Origin: Reichenbachiella versicolor
GTDB lineage: Bacteria; Bacteroidota; Bacteroidia; Cytophagales; Cyclobacteriaceae
NCBI RefSeq assembly: GCF_003171675.1
Contig: NZ_QFZQ01000010.1
Location: 62,001-126,000 of the forward strand
Direction of reading: 5' to 3'
Length of the DNA stretch: 64,000 nt
Part shown: in pieces, positions 1 through 8,142 of the stretch
Layout of the letters: every line of letters begins with the position of its first letter
How positions within the stretch are numbered: position 1 is the stretch's first letter
Translations under genes and position numbers: made by a program
The notes under the pieces: generated by a model
Database searches by the model: none
What the model was told of the DNA's origin: nothing
The model's input: the letters and a program-made list of their open reading frames with translations, nothing else

Positions 1-15
1 TTCAAAGGACTAAAA

Positions 16-387
16 ATGATGGAGCCAAACAGTGAACTAATTAATGAATTACTCAACCGAGAAGTAAATAACCCTGACCTGCGCTATACAGTAGTAGCAT
101 CAGATTGGGTTCGATTTCTTATATCAAAAGATCACGGTTGGATCAGTGTCCTCACCAAATCAGGAATGGATTTAATCATTAAAGGCATACTAGGCATAAA
201 ACATGACTTCGTTATTGGCTGTGACCAACAAGTACTCACACCTAAAGTACAAGAAAGCAACAAGGAAATCGTGAAGATTCACAGCACCCATGGAAAATAC
301 ATGCAAGATGACTATTCATTATACAGACCCGCATCAGCAAATAATCACAAAATCATCGATACGCAAGCACTAATCACTGCAAATTGA
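16..387 (+). CDS. hypothetical protein, 123 aa
   Basis: I do not recognise this protein. It is a soluble, mixed alpha/beta-looking sequence with no signal peptide or membrane segment, and no motif I can assign. Two ATG codons lie in tandem at the start (16 and 19). It lies outside the tRNA-Arg element, in the left chromosomal flank, and is followed by a hairpin with a T-run at 424-449, which supports a real transcription unit ending here. Amino-acid composition is normal and nothing overlaps on the other strand. It may be the end of another accessory region lying left of the window. Confidence 0.5.
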   Translation: MMEPNSELINELLNREVNNPDLRYTVVASDWVRFLISKDHGWISVLTKSGMDLIIKGILGIKHDFVIGCDQQVLTPKVQESNKEIVKIHSTHGKYMQDDYSLYRPASANNHKIIDTQALITAN

Positions 388-423
388 TCCCACCAATTAC
401 GGTCATACTTGATTGGTGATTTG

Positions 424-449
424 GACACTTAGAAGTGTCTAAGTTTTTT
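424..449 (+). terminator. intrinsic terminator after the first gene
   Basis: The arms GACACT and AGTGTC (425-430 and 435-440 approximately) enclose a TAGA loop and are followed by AAG and six T. A second, weaker hairpin, CACCAAT/ATTGGTG, lies just upstream at 391-418. Confidence 0.6.
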
Positions 450-595
450 GACGGCTGTTAGAGTATTAAGCGAGTTTTTTGAAAACCAATATTCTTTGTA
501 TGTTACCTAAGTGGCAATAAGTATCTTCTTTCTATACTAGGAAATAAACATACTCATCTTAACCCACAAGATAACAATTAACAAACAATAGTGAA

Positions 596-883
596 ATGTC
601 TGCATATGTAATATTGGACTTGACAGTTTTTGACAAAGAAAAATTGCAAGAATATAAAAACTTAGCTCCCAAGATTATTAAAGAATACAATGGAAAAATA
701 ATCGTACGTGGAGGACAAACCAATTCAGTAGAAGGAGACTGGAATCCCCAAAGGCTTGTAGTAATTGAATTCCCAGATTATGAAACTGCTAATAACTGGT
801 GGAATTCAGATGAGTACAGGAGTGCATCAGAACTAAGAAGAAAAGGTGCACATACAAACGTTCTTATTGTAGAAGGAACATAA
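596..883 (+). CDS. DUF1330 family protein
   Basis: A 95-residue small alpha/beta-barrel (ferredoxin-like dimeric) protein. The family pattern is clear: an AYVILDLTVFD start, 'YKNLAPKIIKEYNGKIIVRGG' spaced as in DUF1330, then a 'VEGDW.P.RLVVIEFP' segment, 'SDEYR' and a final 'VLIVEG'. Length is normal for the family. The biochemical role of DUF1330 proteins is not established. The gene stands alone between two terminators and lies just outside the left end of the integrated element, so it was probably the gene downstream of tRNA-Arg before insertion. Confidence 0.87.
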   Translation: MSAYVILDLTVFDKEKLQEYKNLAPKIIKEYNGKIIVRGGQTNSVEGDWNPQRLVVIEFPDYETANNWWNSDEYRSASELRRKGAHTNVLIVEGT

Positions 884-950
884 TATTCTTAGTCATAGTA
901 ATAGATCTTTAACCCTTATATTAACCTGTTAGATTCTGACTAAAAAAGAA

Positions 951-977
951 AAGCCAGACATGAAAGTCTGGCTTTTT
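951..977. terminator. bidirectional terminator, probably the original tRNA-Arg terminator
   Basis: The arms AAGCCAGAC (951-959) and GTCTGGCTT (966-974) are followed by a T-run on the plus strand and, across an A-rich stretch, by T-rich sequence on the minus strand. It ends DUF1330 transcription. It sits 9 bp beyond the left att repeat, where the terminator of the uninterrupted minus-strand tRNA-Arg gene would be expected. Confidence 0.78.
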
Positions 978-985
978 AGAAAAAA

Positions 986-1005
986 CGTGACCTCGGCAGG
1001 ATTCA
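986..1005 (+). repeat. attL-type direct repeat (20 bp)
   Basis: The sequence CGTGACCTCGGCAGGATTCA is identical to 22311-22330, where it covers the last 18 nt of tRNA-Arg plus two flanking bases. Sequence on either side differs between the copies, which sets the limits of the core at 20 bp. Confidence 0.88.
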
Positions 1006-1059
1006 GTACAGCCTTTAAAAGTCATTGATTTCTAATAGGTTAAACCTTCTCTAGAATTT

Positions 1060-1082
1060 CGGGTACAAAAGTAGTACAAAAA
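1060..1082 (+). promoter_or_regulatory. candidate integrase arm-type sites, left end
   Basis: GGGTACAAAA followed at once by a degenerate copy, GTAGTACAAA. The same motif occurs three times at the right end of the element (22156-22191) in the same orientation. It lies 55 bp inside the left core repeat, a usual place for tyrosine-recombinase arm sites. Function is inferred. Confidence 0.45.
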
Positions 1083-1127
1083 CATTTTGACCTTTGACTA
1101 AACATGAACGATGTAGCAAATAGAGGG

Positions 1128-2033
1128 CTATGCTTGTTCCAAGTACAATATTTCCTCAATCAGCTTTTTAGCTAGGTGATCTATAGTAGAGTGGCTATTG
1201 GTACCTAAATCGTATTTGCGGTCAAATATTCTATTGTTTCTGCGATCGAAATATTCAATGACAGTAATTTGATCTCGATTTGGTTCAATAACCAATCCTA
1301 TATCGCGATCTAGAATTATACTCGCCATAAAAGTACTGTAACCTAATCCAGGAGATAATGAATCGAGTCTAACAATTCTCTCCATATGGTTATCAAACTT
1401 ATCATTAGTTAAGGCATGAAATGTTATTTCACCTCTCCCTGTTCTTTTGCATTTAGAACCATGTTCGAAGGTTATCAAGTAGGTGTTTTCAGTGCTTCTA
1501 ATAATTCCAAAAGATTCTTCTTTTAGTGGATTGACCTTTGAGAAATCGAAATCAAGAGAATCTTTCAAAGAACCTTCATAAATATTCAAGCCATTTTCGA
1601 TACTGCTTACAAAGGAGTTAATTGCTTGATTGATTGGTTTTCGAACCCTTAATCGTTCTTCATTCTCTTTGGCTTTTCTTTCTTGTTCAGAGTATCTCCT
1701 CAGTTGAATTTCGGTATCCACTCCACTAGCCCAATCCTCGTCGCTTTGTACAGAGGTATCGACCGTTGAGTCTCTAGGAGTTTTGTTTTTCGATGTTAGT
1801 TCTCTTTCCGTATCGGCATGCGAAACAACCTTTTTGTTCGGTTGATACAACGGAACAATAGCTGTAGCCATTGATCCAAATAGTATTAACACAATAGCAG
1901 GCTTGAAAAAAGGACTTTTCATGCGGTTTTTCAAGTCAGTTTTGTCCTTTATACCTAGCAAAAAAGAACCAACAGTAGATGCAGAATTAGTGAGCCACCC
2001 GATAATTAGGGTAAGTAGTTTAAAATCAGTCAT
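1128..2033 (-). CDS. hypothetical membrane protein, about 301 aa
   Basis: No family recognised. Using the internal ATG at 2033, the N terminus has two hydrophobic stretches (about residues 5-28 and 43-63), separated by a basic loop. A charged linker rich in S, T, E and K follows, then a globular domain of about 160 residues that ends in a helix (LAKKLIEEILYLEQA). An in-frame ATG at 2060 would add nine residues. It is the first gene inside the left end of the element and points toward the end. Nothing shows whether it belongs with the defence-like operon on its right, which runs the other way. Confidence 0.6.
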   Translation of the reverse strand: MTDFKLLTLIIGWLTNSASTVGSFLLGIKDKTDLKNRMKSPFFKPAIVLILFGSMATAIVPLYQPNKKVVSHADTERELTSKNKTPRDSTVDTSVQSDEDWASGVDTEIQLRRYSEQERKAKENEERLRVRKPINQAINSFVSSIENGLNIYEGSLKDSLDFDFSKVNPLKEESFGIIRSTENTYLITFEHGSKCKRTGRGEITFHALTNDKFDNHMERIVRLDSLSPGLGYSTFMASIILDRDIGLVIEPNRDQITVIEYFDRRNNRIFDRKYDLGTNSHSTIDHLAKKLIEEILYLEQA

Positions 2034-2233
2034 GATGTAAATGATTAGATTGTTGAACAATGATTACTATGAATAAAAGTTACGAATTTGTGATGAAGAA
2101 ATTTTGCACCTTGATAAAGATTGATTTTGTACATAGACGGATGGAGTAGTAAAGAGAAGTCATTTTATCTTGATATGATAGCCAGTGAGAAGTGCTAGTT
2201 GCGTGAATAGAATTGTAACAATTAAATAACCAA

Positions 2234-2773
2234 ATGGATAAAAATGAATATTTACAATTAAGCAAAGAGAACGGGAGTTCACCAAGGTGTCCTTTGATTT
2301 CTAAATGTGAAAGAAGAGCAATGACACTTTATTATGAGGATTCATCAATGGTACAGTATATAAACTATAGTAAGTTCTTAAGTGCAATGATTGACGAAGA
2401 AGGACTTGATGAAAATTACATAAAGTGTATTGGAGAATCTCCATCCTTTGTAGGGGGTGAGTCAAGCTTCAGATTATCGAATATGTGTCCAGAAGTTAGT
2501 TTGTTTGAGAATTCTCAAATTACAGTTGATACCTTAGGTCTTGCGGCAAAGGCTGTGAGTTATGATAAGTACTTTAAGACTCCCTCTAAAAGTATGGTTG
2601 AAGAGTCCGGACATTATTCGGAATGCGCTGAATACGCAAAGTTTAGCTTTGAGAGAAAGTCTAATTCTCAAACTCATGATTTATTCGAAGCAAAACCAGG
2701 TATGTTTGGTTTTACCATCAACCTTATAGAACTATATCGCAGGGTTGTTAAATGGAGGAAAAGATATCATTAA
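2234..2773 (+). CDS. hypothetical cysteine-containing protein, 179 aa
   Basis: Not recognised. The protein has a CPLISKCERR segment near residue 19 and three further cysteines (in YIKC, SNMC and YSEC), which could bind a metal but do not form a standard zinc pattern. The C terminus is basic (VVKWRKRYH). It lies 159 bp upstream of the GHKL ATPase gene in the same direction, so it may belong to the same module or have its own promoter. It has no signal peptide or membrane segment. Whether it is part of the system cannot be decided from one genome. Confidence 0.6.
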   Translation: MDKNEYLQLSKENGSSPRCPLISKCERRAMTLYYEDSSMVQYINYSKFLSAMIDEEGLDENYIKCIGESPSFVGGESSFRLSNMCPEVSLFENSQITVDTLGLAAKAVSYDKYFKTPSKSMVEESGHYSECAEYAKFSFERKSNSQTHDLFEAKPGMFGFTINLIELYRRVVKWRKRYH

Positions 2774-2932
2774 CTGTTTCAGCAGGTTTATGATTGAGCT
2801 TTGATTTGAGTCAATATATTAGTCCTATGGTTTGTTTAAATTCGAAACTTATTTCCGAACTCTTTCATAGTGGAAATTGGCGGGGGATTGGATTCTTACA
2901 CATTCCTATTTTAATCTATTTATAATTCGTTT

Positions 2933-5257
2933 ATGTCTAAAAAGAAGATAGATGATATAAAAACTGAATTAGCTAACGCACTTGGAGCAGAAAAGACAGA
3001 TTTCAGAAGTGTTATGAAATTAGCTAATGAGCTATCAAAGTTTGATGAAGACTACCAGCGTTTTTTCATAGACGCAAAAACAGTTATTCATTTGGGGAGA
3101 GATAGTATTAAGGATCATACAACAGCACTTATCGAATTAGTAAAAAATAGCTATGATGCAGATGCATATAAAATTGAAGTTGAGATACTATGCGGTCAAA
3201 ATAATGATTTAATAAGAGTTGCGGATAATGGATTCGGAATGACTAAAGACGAACTTCTCAATAATTGGTTGAGAATTGGTTTTTCAGGAAAAAGGAAATC
3301 AAAGGTTAGCAAGCTAGGGAGAAGGAAAACTGGTGAGAAAGGAATTGGGAGAATTTCAACAGATCGACTTGGTTCAAAAATTGAGTTAATTACAAAATCA
3401 GAATCGGGCGGAATTGTTGGCTTAAAGGTGGATTGGGATGAATTTGACGTTGAAGGGAAAGAGGTTTCAGATATTGATGTACAGATTACAAAACCAAAAT
3501 CAATTAATGTTCCGAAGGACAAAAGGAATAAGGTTGGAACAGGAACAGAAATTCGAATAACTGGATTACGACAGGATTGGACAAGTTCTAATATTGAAGG
3601 ATTATATAACGAACTCTCAGCACTTACCCCTCCCTTTAATCAACAGTCTGATTTCAAGATAGATCTAAAGAATAATATTGCACCAGAGTTTTCTGAGCCC
3701 GTTGTGTCTAAGTATTATAAAACAGCTGAAATTGATGTTTCAGCTGTGTTTGACGGGACGGACGAGGTATACTATTCTATAAAAGATAGGCATTCCAATA
3801 ATGAGGTAGTTGATACCATTCCTCTGCAACAGTTTTATGCTAAGACGAAGGTAAGTGAAGAGGCTGAAACGCTTAAGTGTGGTCCAATAGAAGTAAGATT
3901 AATGTTTTTCCTAAGGGAATCCTCTTCGGTAGTGGGAACAGATTTTAGATTAAAGGATCTTAGAGAGTTTCTAGATAATAATGCGGGAGTAAAAATTTAC
4001 CGAGACAAGATTGCCGTAAAACCATATGGATTTCCTAAATCTCAACTTGGTTATGATTGGTTGGGAATTGGTGAACAAAAGGCTCGAAACCCTGCAGGAG
4101 CAGGAAGAGGCGATGAATTTGCTGTCTCTCCAAATCAGTTGGTAGGAGCTGTATTCATTACTAGAGATAATAATGAACTGTTGACAGACAGTGCAGCAAG
4201 AGAGGGCTTAGTTGAGTCAGAGGGGTTTTATGATATGAAGGAGTTTGTTCAAGCGACAAAAAGGTTATTAGAAACTCATTACGGCAAAATATATCCTAGT
4301 GTTGAAAAGAAGAAGAGAGAAAAGAAGCGTGTACCAGCTCAACAAGAATCTGAACGAATTAAAGAGCGATTGACTCATGTTAAGAAGGAGTTGTCTAATA
4401 TTCAATCGGAAATTAAGGCTGAAGCGGAGAGTGTTAAGCCATCACTCTTTTTAAAGCCTCTTGAGGATTCAATTAAGACAGTTGACGAAGTTTCAAAAGA
4501 AGTAGAAATAACAATAACTGACTTACTCAATTGGCAAAGAACTCTAAATGGGTTGGCTACTATTGGAATTTCATCTGCAGTCTTCGGTCATGAGACAGAA
4601 GGGTCTATAACCCAGTTTCAGGGGTCAACTAATACCGCCCAAAAACTATTAAAGATCACTCCGCCTAGGATTGAAAAGGCAATAACTGAATTGGATAAGT
4701 CACTCAGGTATTCAAAAAAGGTTGCGGCTTGGGGTGCATATGCGCTAACACGTGTTCAGAAAGAGAAGAGGACAAAGAGGAATATTCAGATTTATAAAAC
4801 AATACAAAGTGTGGTTAAAGAGTTGAAGCCTGCTTTCGATGCTTCGGCTATCAATCTAACACTTAATGGGGAGAATTTATACAGTAGTACTTACCAAATG
4901 GATATTGAGACGATTTTGGTAAATCTATTGACGAATGCATACACAGCATCTCTACTCAAAGGTGGAGAAAGGAAGGTTGTCGTAAATGTCGACTTAGAAG
5001 AGAGAGAAGGAGTAAAGGGGTACTTTTTCTCGGTAAGTGATACAGGTCCAGGAATTGCCAAAGAGTTTGAGAAGAGAATTTTTGACCCATTGTTTTCTAC
5101 AAAAACGATTGGAGCAAATGAGAGCAAGAGTGTAGGGACAGGGCTTGGATTAACAATTGTTAAATCAATAATTGAAGAGCTTGGTGGTAACCTGAGTTTT
5201 TCGAAAGATGTCAGCTTAAAGGGAGCAATATTTAAAGTGTGGTTACCTAAAAAATAA
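2933..5257 (+). CDS. dual-GHKL ATPase / histidine-kinase-like protein, 774 aa
   Basis: The protein has two separate GHKL ATP-binding modules. The N-terminal one (about 45-210) is Hsp90/MORC/MutL-like: ELVKNSYDADA (E68, N72), DNGFGM (98-103) and GEKGIGR (134-140). A middle region follows, with an S5-like segment (REGL near 425). After a Lys/Glu-rich coiled coil (455-505) comes a histidine-kinase-like half: a helical segment with FGHE (H553, a candidate phospho-acceptor), an N box NLLTNA (664-669), a DTGPGI box (703-708), an F box FDPLFSTK and GTGLGL (735-740). It has no membrane segment, so it should be cytoplasmic. It opens a packed operon with a receiver protein, HNH nuclease, DNA methyltransferase and membrane protein. 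I infer a cytoplasmic sensor that signals to the receiver, with the N-terminal ATPase acting as a switch or clamp. GHKL ATPases are known in bacterial restriction loci. Confidence 0.85.
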   Translation: MSKKKIDDIKTELANALGAEKTDFRSVMKLANELSKFDEDYQRFFIDAKTVIHLGRDSIKDHTTALIELVKNSYDADAYKIEVEILCGQNNDLIRVADNGFGMTKDELLNNWLRIGFSGKRKSKVSKLGRRKTGEKGIGRISTDRLGSKIELITKSESGGIVGLKVDWDEFDVEGKEVSDIDVQITKPKSINVPKDKRNKVGTGTEIRITGLRQDWTSSNIEGLYNELSALTPPFNQQSDFKIDLKNNIAPEFSEPVVSKYYKTAEIDVSAVFDGTDEVYYSIKDRHSNNEVVDTIPLQQFYAKTKVSEEAETLKCGPIEVRLMFFLRESSSVVGTDFRLKDLREFLDNNAGVKIYRDKIAVKPYGFPKSQLGYDWLGIGEQKARNPAGAGRGDEFAVSPNQLVGAVFITRDNNELLTDSAAREGLVESEGFYDMKEFVQATKRLLETHYGKIYPSVEKKKREKKRVPAQQESERIKERLTHVKKELSNIQSEIKAEAESVKPSLFLKPLEDSIKTVDEVSKEVEITITDLLNWQRTLNGLATIGISSAVFGHETEGSITQFQGSTNTAQKLLKITPPRIEKAITELDKSLRYSKKVAAWGAYALTRVQKEKRTKRNIQIYKTIQSVVKELKPAFDASAINLTLNGENLYSSTYQMDIETILVNLLTNAYTASLLKGGERKVVVNVDLEEREGVKGYFFSVSDTGPGIAKEFEKRIFDPLFSTKTIGANESKSVGTGLGLTIVKSIIEELGGNLSFSKDVSLKGAIFKVWLPKK

Positions 5258-5263
5258 TAACGT

Positions 5264-5917
5264 ATGGCTGCAATAGCAATAATTGATGATAACCCAGATC
5301 AAAGTACTACGGTTCAGAACAATATTGAGATTGGGCTACTTGAATTGGGAAGTGAACTGGAAGTGATTACAGCAACTCCATTTCGCGAGGTTCAAGAGTA
5401 TTTCTCTTTTATTCAGGATAAAAATGTTGTCGTTCTTATCTTGGATGAGAAATTGAATGATCAATCTAATGATGATGTTGGACCTGTAGAATACAAGGGA
5501 AGTCAATTAATTTCAATTCTCAGAAAACAGCTAAAGGATTTTCCAATATTTGCACTTACTGTAATACATACAGATGAGGATTTAACTAGTAAGTATAGTG
5601 AGTATGACGATATAATTGGCCGGAATGAATTTTATAGTGATTCAGAGAAGTACATACCTAAGTTTTGGAGGGCAGCGAAGAATTACATGAAGGAAAACTC
5701 GGATGCCTTCAGTGAATACAATCGTCTTGCTAGGGAGGTTTCAGCTGGTATTTCGAACCCAAATTCTATGAAAGAACTACAGGCTCTACAGGCAAAGTTA
5801 GAATTGCCATTTTCAGGGTTTGATGATAGGAATGCTTGGCTTAAAAAGTATGAAGAACAAATTAGCGAGCTAGAAAAATTAAATCAGCTTCTTAAATCAA
5901 AATTAGAAGATTCATGA
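5264..5917 (+). CDS. response-regulator receiver protein with C-terminal coiled coil, 217 aa
   Basis: The N-terminal 125 residues look like a receiver domain: an acidic pair D8-D9 after a beta strand (AIIDD), a candidate phospho-acceptor D61 at the end of VVVLILD, and T99 after another strand (FALT). The usual lysine after strand 5 seems to be replaced (GRN near 120), so phosphorylation chemistry may be altered. The C-terminal 80 residues are helical, with a coiled-coil tail, and show no DNA-binding or enzymatic domain. The gene starts 6 bp after the kinase-like gene and overlaps the HNH gene by ATGA. I infer that it relays a signal to the nuclease or the membrane protein by direct contact. 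Confidence 0.78.
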   Translation: MAAIAIIDDNPDQSTTVQNNIEIGLLELGSELEVITATPFREVQEYFSFIQDKNVVVLILDEKLNDQSNDDVGPVEYKGSQLISILRKQLKDFPIFALTVIHTDEDLTSKYSEYDDIIGRNEFYSDSEKYIPKFWRAAKNYMKENSDAFSEYNRLAREVSAGISNPNSMKELQALQAKLELPFSGFDDRNAWLKKYEEQISELEKLNQLLKSKLEDS

Positions 5918-6525
5918 ATTGGGTTCAAATTGATAAAAAAAGTAGAGTCCAAAAAGATGGAGTTTATACGGATTGGAAACAACAGGTGTCCGATGATTGT
6001 CAGAATAGGTGCGTCTATTGTTCAATTCATGAAAATCCTTGGGGAGGGATTGATCACTATCACATTGAACACTTTAGACCCAAGTCAAAATTTAAAAAGC
6101 TAGAGAATGATATTACAAATTTGTATCATGCATGTCCAGTTTGCAACCGCTTTAAATCCGATGATTGGCCTAATAATCCGATTAATTTAGATGAAATTTG
6201 CTATCCAGACCCTAGTGATCATAACTATACAGATTTATTCGAGCTTGATCAAAATGACTTTACTTTAGTTGGGAAACATGTGGCGTCAAGGTATGTTGTA
6301 AATAGGTTATACCTTAATCGACCACAATTAGTTTATGAAAGAAGAGAACAAGTTTTAAAAATCCGAGCGGAGGAGTTAATAGCGGAAACCACTTCGCTTA
6401 TTAATAAAACTGAGGATTTAACGTTGTCAAGGAAGGTCTCAATGCTATTAATTGAGATGTATCAACACTTAAATGTCAGGTCAAATATTGCGCCATATAG
6501 ATTGATAGAGATTAGAAAGAAGTGA
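5914..6525 (+). CDS. HNH endonuclease, 203 aa
   Basis: A zinc-finger HNH nuclease. C33-x2-C36 and C74-x2-C77 form the metal-binding pairs, and between them lies DHYHIEHFRPKS (H50, E52, H53), the His-containing metal finger. N78 and K81 follow the second CxxC, as in HNH families. The layout resembles the small HNH partner of retron and Septu-type systems (TIGR02646-like), but neither a reverse transcriptase nor an ABC-type ATPase is present. ATG overlaps the receiver stop by 4 nt, and its own stop overlaps the GTG of the methyltransferase. It is the obvious DNA-cutting component of the locus. Confidence 0.85.
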   Translation: MNWVQIDKKSRVQKDGVYTDWKQQVSDDCQNRCVYCSIHENPWGGIDHYHIEHFRPKSKFKKLENDITNLYHACPVCNRFKSDDWPNNPINLDEICYPDPSDHNYTDLFELDQNDFTLVGKHVASRYVVNRLYLNRPQLVYERREQVLKIRAEELIAETTSLINKTEDLTLSRKVSMLLIEMYQHLNVRSNIAPYRLIEIRKK

Positions 6526-8126
6526 GTAACAAAAAGAAAATAGGCTCATTTTATACTCCCAGTTTTCTTGCGGATTTCATGGTTAATCATGTGGCAAGAA
6601 GTATGAGTAGTAGGAAAGAGTATTCTATTCTAGAGCCAAGTGTAGGAGACGGCATGTTTATCGAGTCGATACTTAATTCTTCTAAAGTTTACAATAAAAA
6701 CTTAAAGCTCACTTGTGTTGAATTAATTCAAGATGAGTTGTTAAAAGTCATAGAGCTAATTCAAGATTCAGGTGTTGATAAATGGGAAGCTATTAATGAT
6801 GATTTTCTTAACTACCATAAGGAGACAAAGGAATTTGATTTTATAATAGGTAACCCACCTTATGTGAAAAAGAATTTTCTTAACGCAGAACAAATTGTTA
6901 AGGCTAAAAAGGTACACTCAGAATGCAACCTTAAAGAGACATCATTTAAAAACTTATGGTCTGCTTTCCTTCTTAAATGCTCTTCAATGTTAAGTAACGA
7001 GGGGGTTTTAGCCTTCGTTTTGCCGTCTGAATTACTTCAGGTAAAATTTTCTGAATCAATTAGACAGTACCTAGTTTCAAATTTTGAACGAACAGAAATA
7101 TTTACGTTTGATGAATTGATGTTCGATGCAATAGGACAGGATACGGTGGTAATTATTTGTTATAAAAAAGCAATTGAAAACGGACAATTTTATTGCCATG
7201 TTCGTAATCAGGAAGAACTCATCAAAGAAAAATTAGATTTAAAAAAGAATAGGTCAATAACAAAGTATAATACCAAATGGACGCATCACATTCTTGATGG
7301 CGATGAGATTGAATTTATTAATCAACTTAAATCTAAGTGCCTCACAACAAATGATTATTGTGTCTCGAAACCTGGAATAGTGACTGCGGCAAATAACTAT
7401 TTTATTGTAGATGAAGCGACAGGCAACGATTACGGCTTAGAGAAGTTTTTAAAACCAATTATTCAAAAATCCATATTTGTCAATGGTAGTGTGGTTTTTG
7501 ATATCGAAGACTTTAGAAAAATAGAGCGCATGGGAAAACCTTCTCAAGTGCTATGCTTAAAAAATGAAATTATTGATGGTGATAAAAGGATCAGATCCTA
7601 TCTTGACAAAGGTGAAAATGAATTGATTCATCAAAGATATAAATGTCAAAAACGAAATAAATGGTATGAAATTCCAAACATAGGAATCCCTCCAGAAGGC
7701 ATGTTTTTTAAGCGATGCTATGAATATCCTAAGTTTTTAAAGAATGATGCGGAGGTTTTAGTGACAGATTCTGCCTATCAAGTTCAAATGAAGGATGATT
7801 ACTCAATTAATAGTCTGGTCTATTCATTTTATAATTCCTTTACCCTTCTTAACGCTGAACTTGATGGACGGTACTACGGGGGAGGAGTATTAGAGTTAAC
7901 TCCAATTGAGTTTAAAAACCTCCCTATTCCCTACGTCGATATTAAGGAGAATGAGTTTGATGAGTTTAGAAAAAGGTTTGAGAAAAAAGTATCAATTGAG
8001 GAGGTTCTTAATGAGTATGATTACTTGATATTAAATAGAGTATTGAAGTTAAGCTCAGAGGAAATTGAAAAATTACAAGGGATAAGGAAGAAGTTACAAA
8101 ATAGAAGGATGAGGATAGTCAATTGA
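6522..8126 (+). CDS. N6-adenine DNA methyltransferase, TaqI/Eco57I class, 534 aa
   Basis: The protein begins with IGSFYTP (motif X region), followed by ILEPSVGDGMF (36-46, SAM-binding motif I) and IIGNPPY (109-114), the catalytic motif IV of adenine N6 methylases. The C-terminal half carries a target-recognition-like region ending in a YYGGG...LTPIEF..LPIP segment, common in M.TaqI-type enzymes. There is no fused nuclease domain, so it is not a type IIG enzyme. It starts with GTG overlapping the HNH stop codon (GTGA), which implies translational coupling. It probably marks host DNA against the HNH nuclease encoded immediately before it. The recognition sequence cannot be read from the protein. 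Confidence 0.88.
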   Translation: MSNKKKIGSFYTPSFLADFMVNHVARSMSSRKEYSILEPSVGDGMFIESILNSSKVYNKNLKLTCVELIQDELLKVIELIQDSGVDKWEAINDDFLNYHKETKEFDFIIGNPPYVKKNFLNAEQIVKAKKVHSECNLKETSFKNLWSAFLLKCSSMLSNEGVLAFVLPSELLQVKFSESIRQYLVSNFERTEIFTFDELMFDAIGQDTVVIICYKKAIENGQFYCHVRNQEELIKEKLDLKKNRSITKYNTKWTHHILDGDEIEFINQLKSKCLTTNDYCVSKPGIVTAANNYFIVDEATGNDYGLEKFLKPIIQKSIFVNGSVVFDIEDFRKIERMGKPSQVLCLKNEIIDGDKRIRSYLDKGENELIHQRYKCQKRNKWYEIPNIGIPPEGMFFKRCYEYPKFLKNDAEVLVTDSAYQVQMKDDYSINSLVYSFYNSFTLLNAELDGRYYGGGVLELTPIEFKNLPIPYVDIKENEFDEFRKRFEKKVSIEEVLNEYDYLILNRVLKLSSEEIEKLQGIRKKLQNRRMRIVN

Positions 8127-8142
8127 ATTAGGTGGTGAAAAA

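Noticed and set aside
2080-2265. 61-aa minus-strand frame between two hypothetical genes
   Set aside because: It overlaps the start of the plus-strand gene at 2234, has an unusual composition and no supporting signals.
5914-6525. Septu or retron assignment from the HNH family resemblance
   Set aside because: No reverse transcriptase, msr/msd-like RNA or ABC/AAA-type PtuA ATPase is encoded nearby; the ATPase here is of GHKL type.
5914-8126. Plain type II restriction-modification pair (HNH plus methyltransferase) as a full explanation
   Set aside because: The pair is coupled by overlaps and small gaps to a kinase-like ATPase, a receiver and a membrane protein, so a simple pair does not account for the operon.
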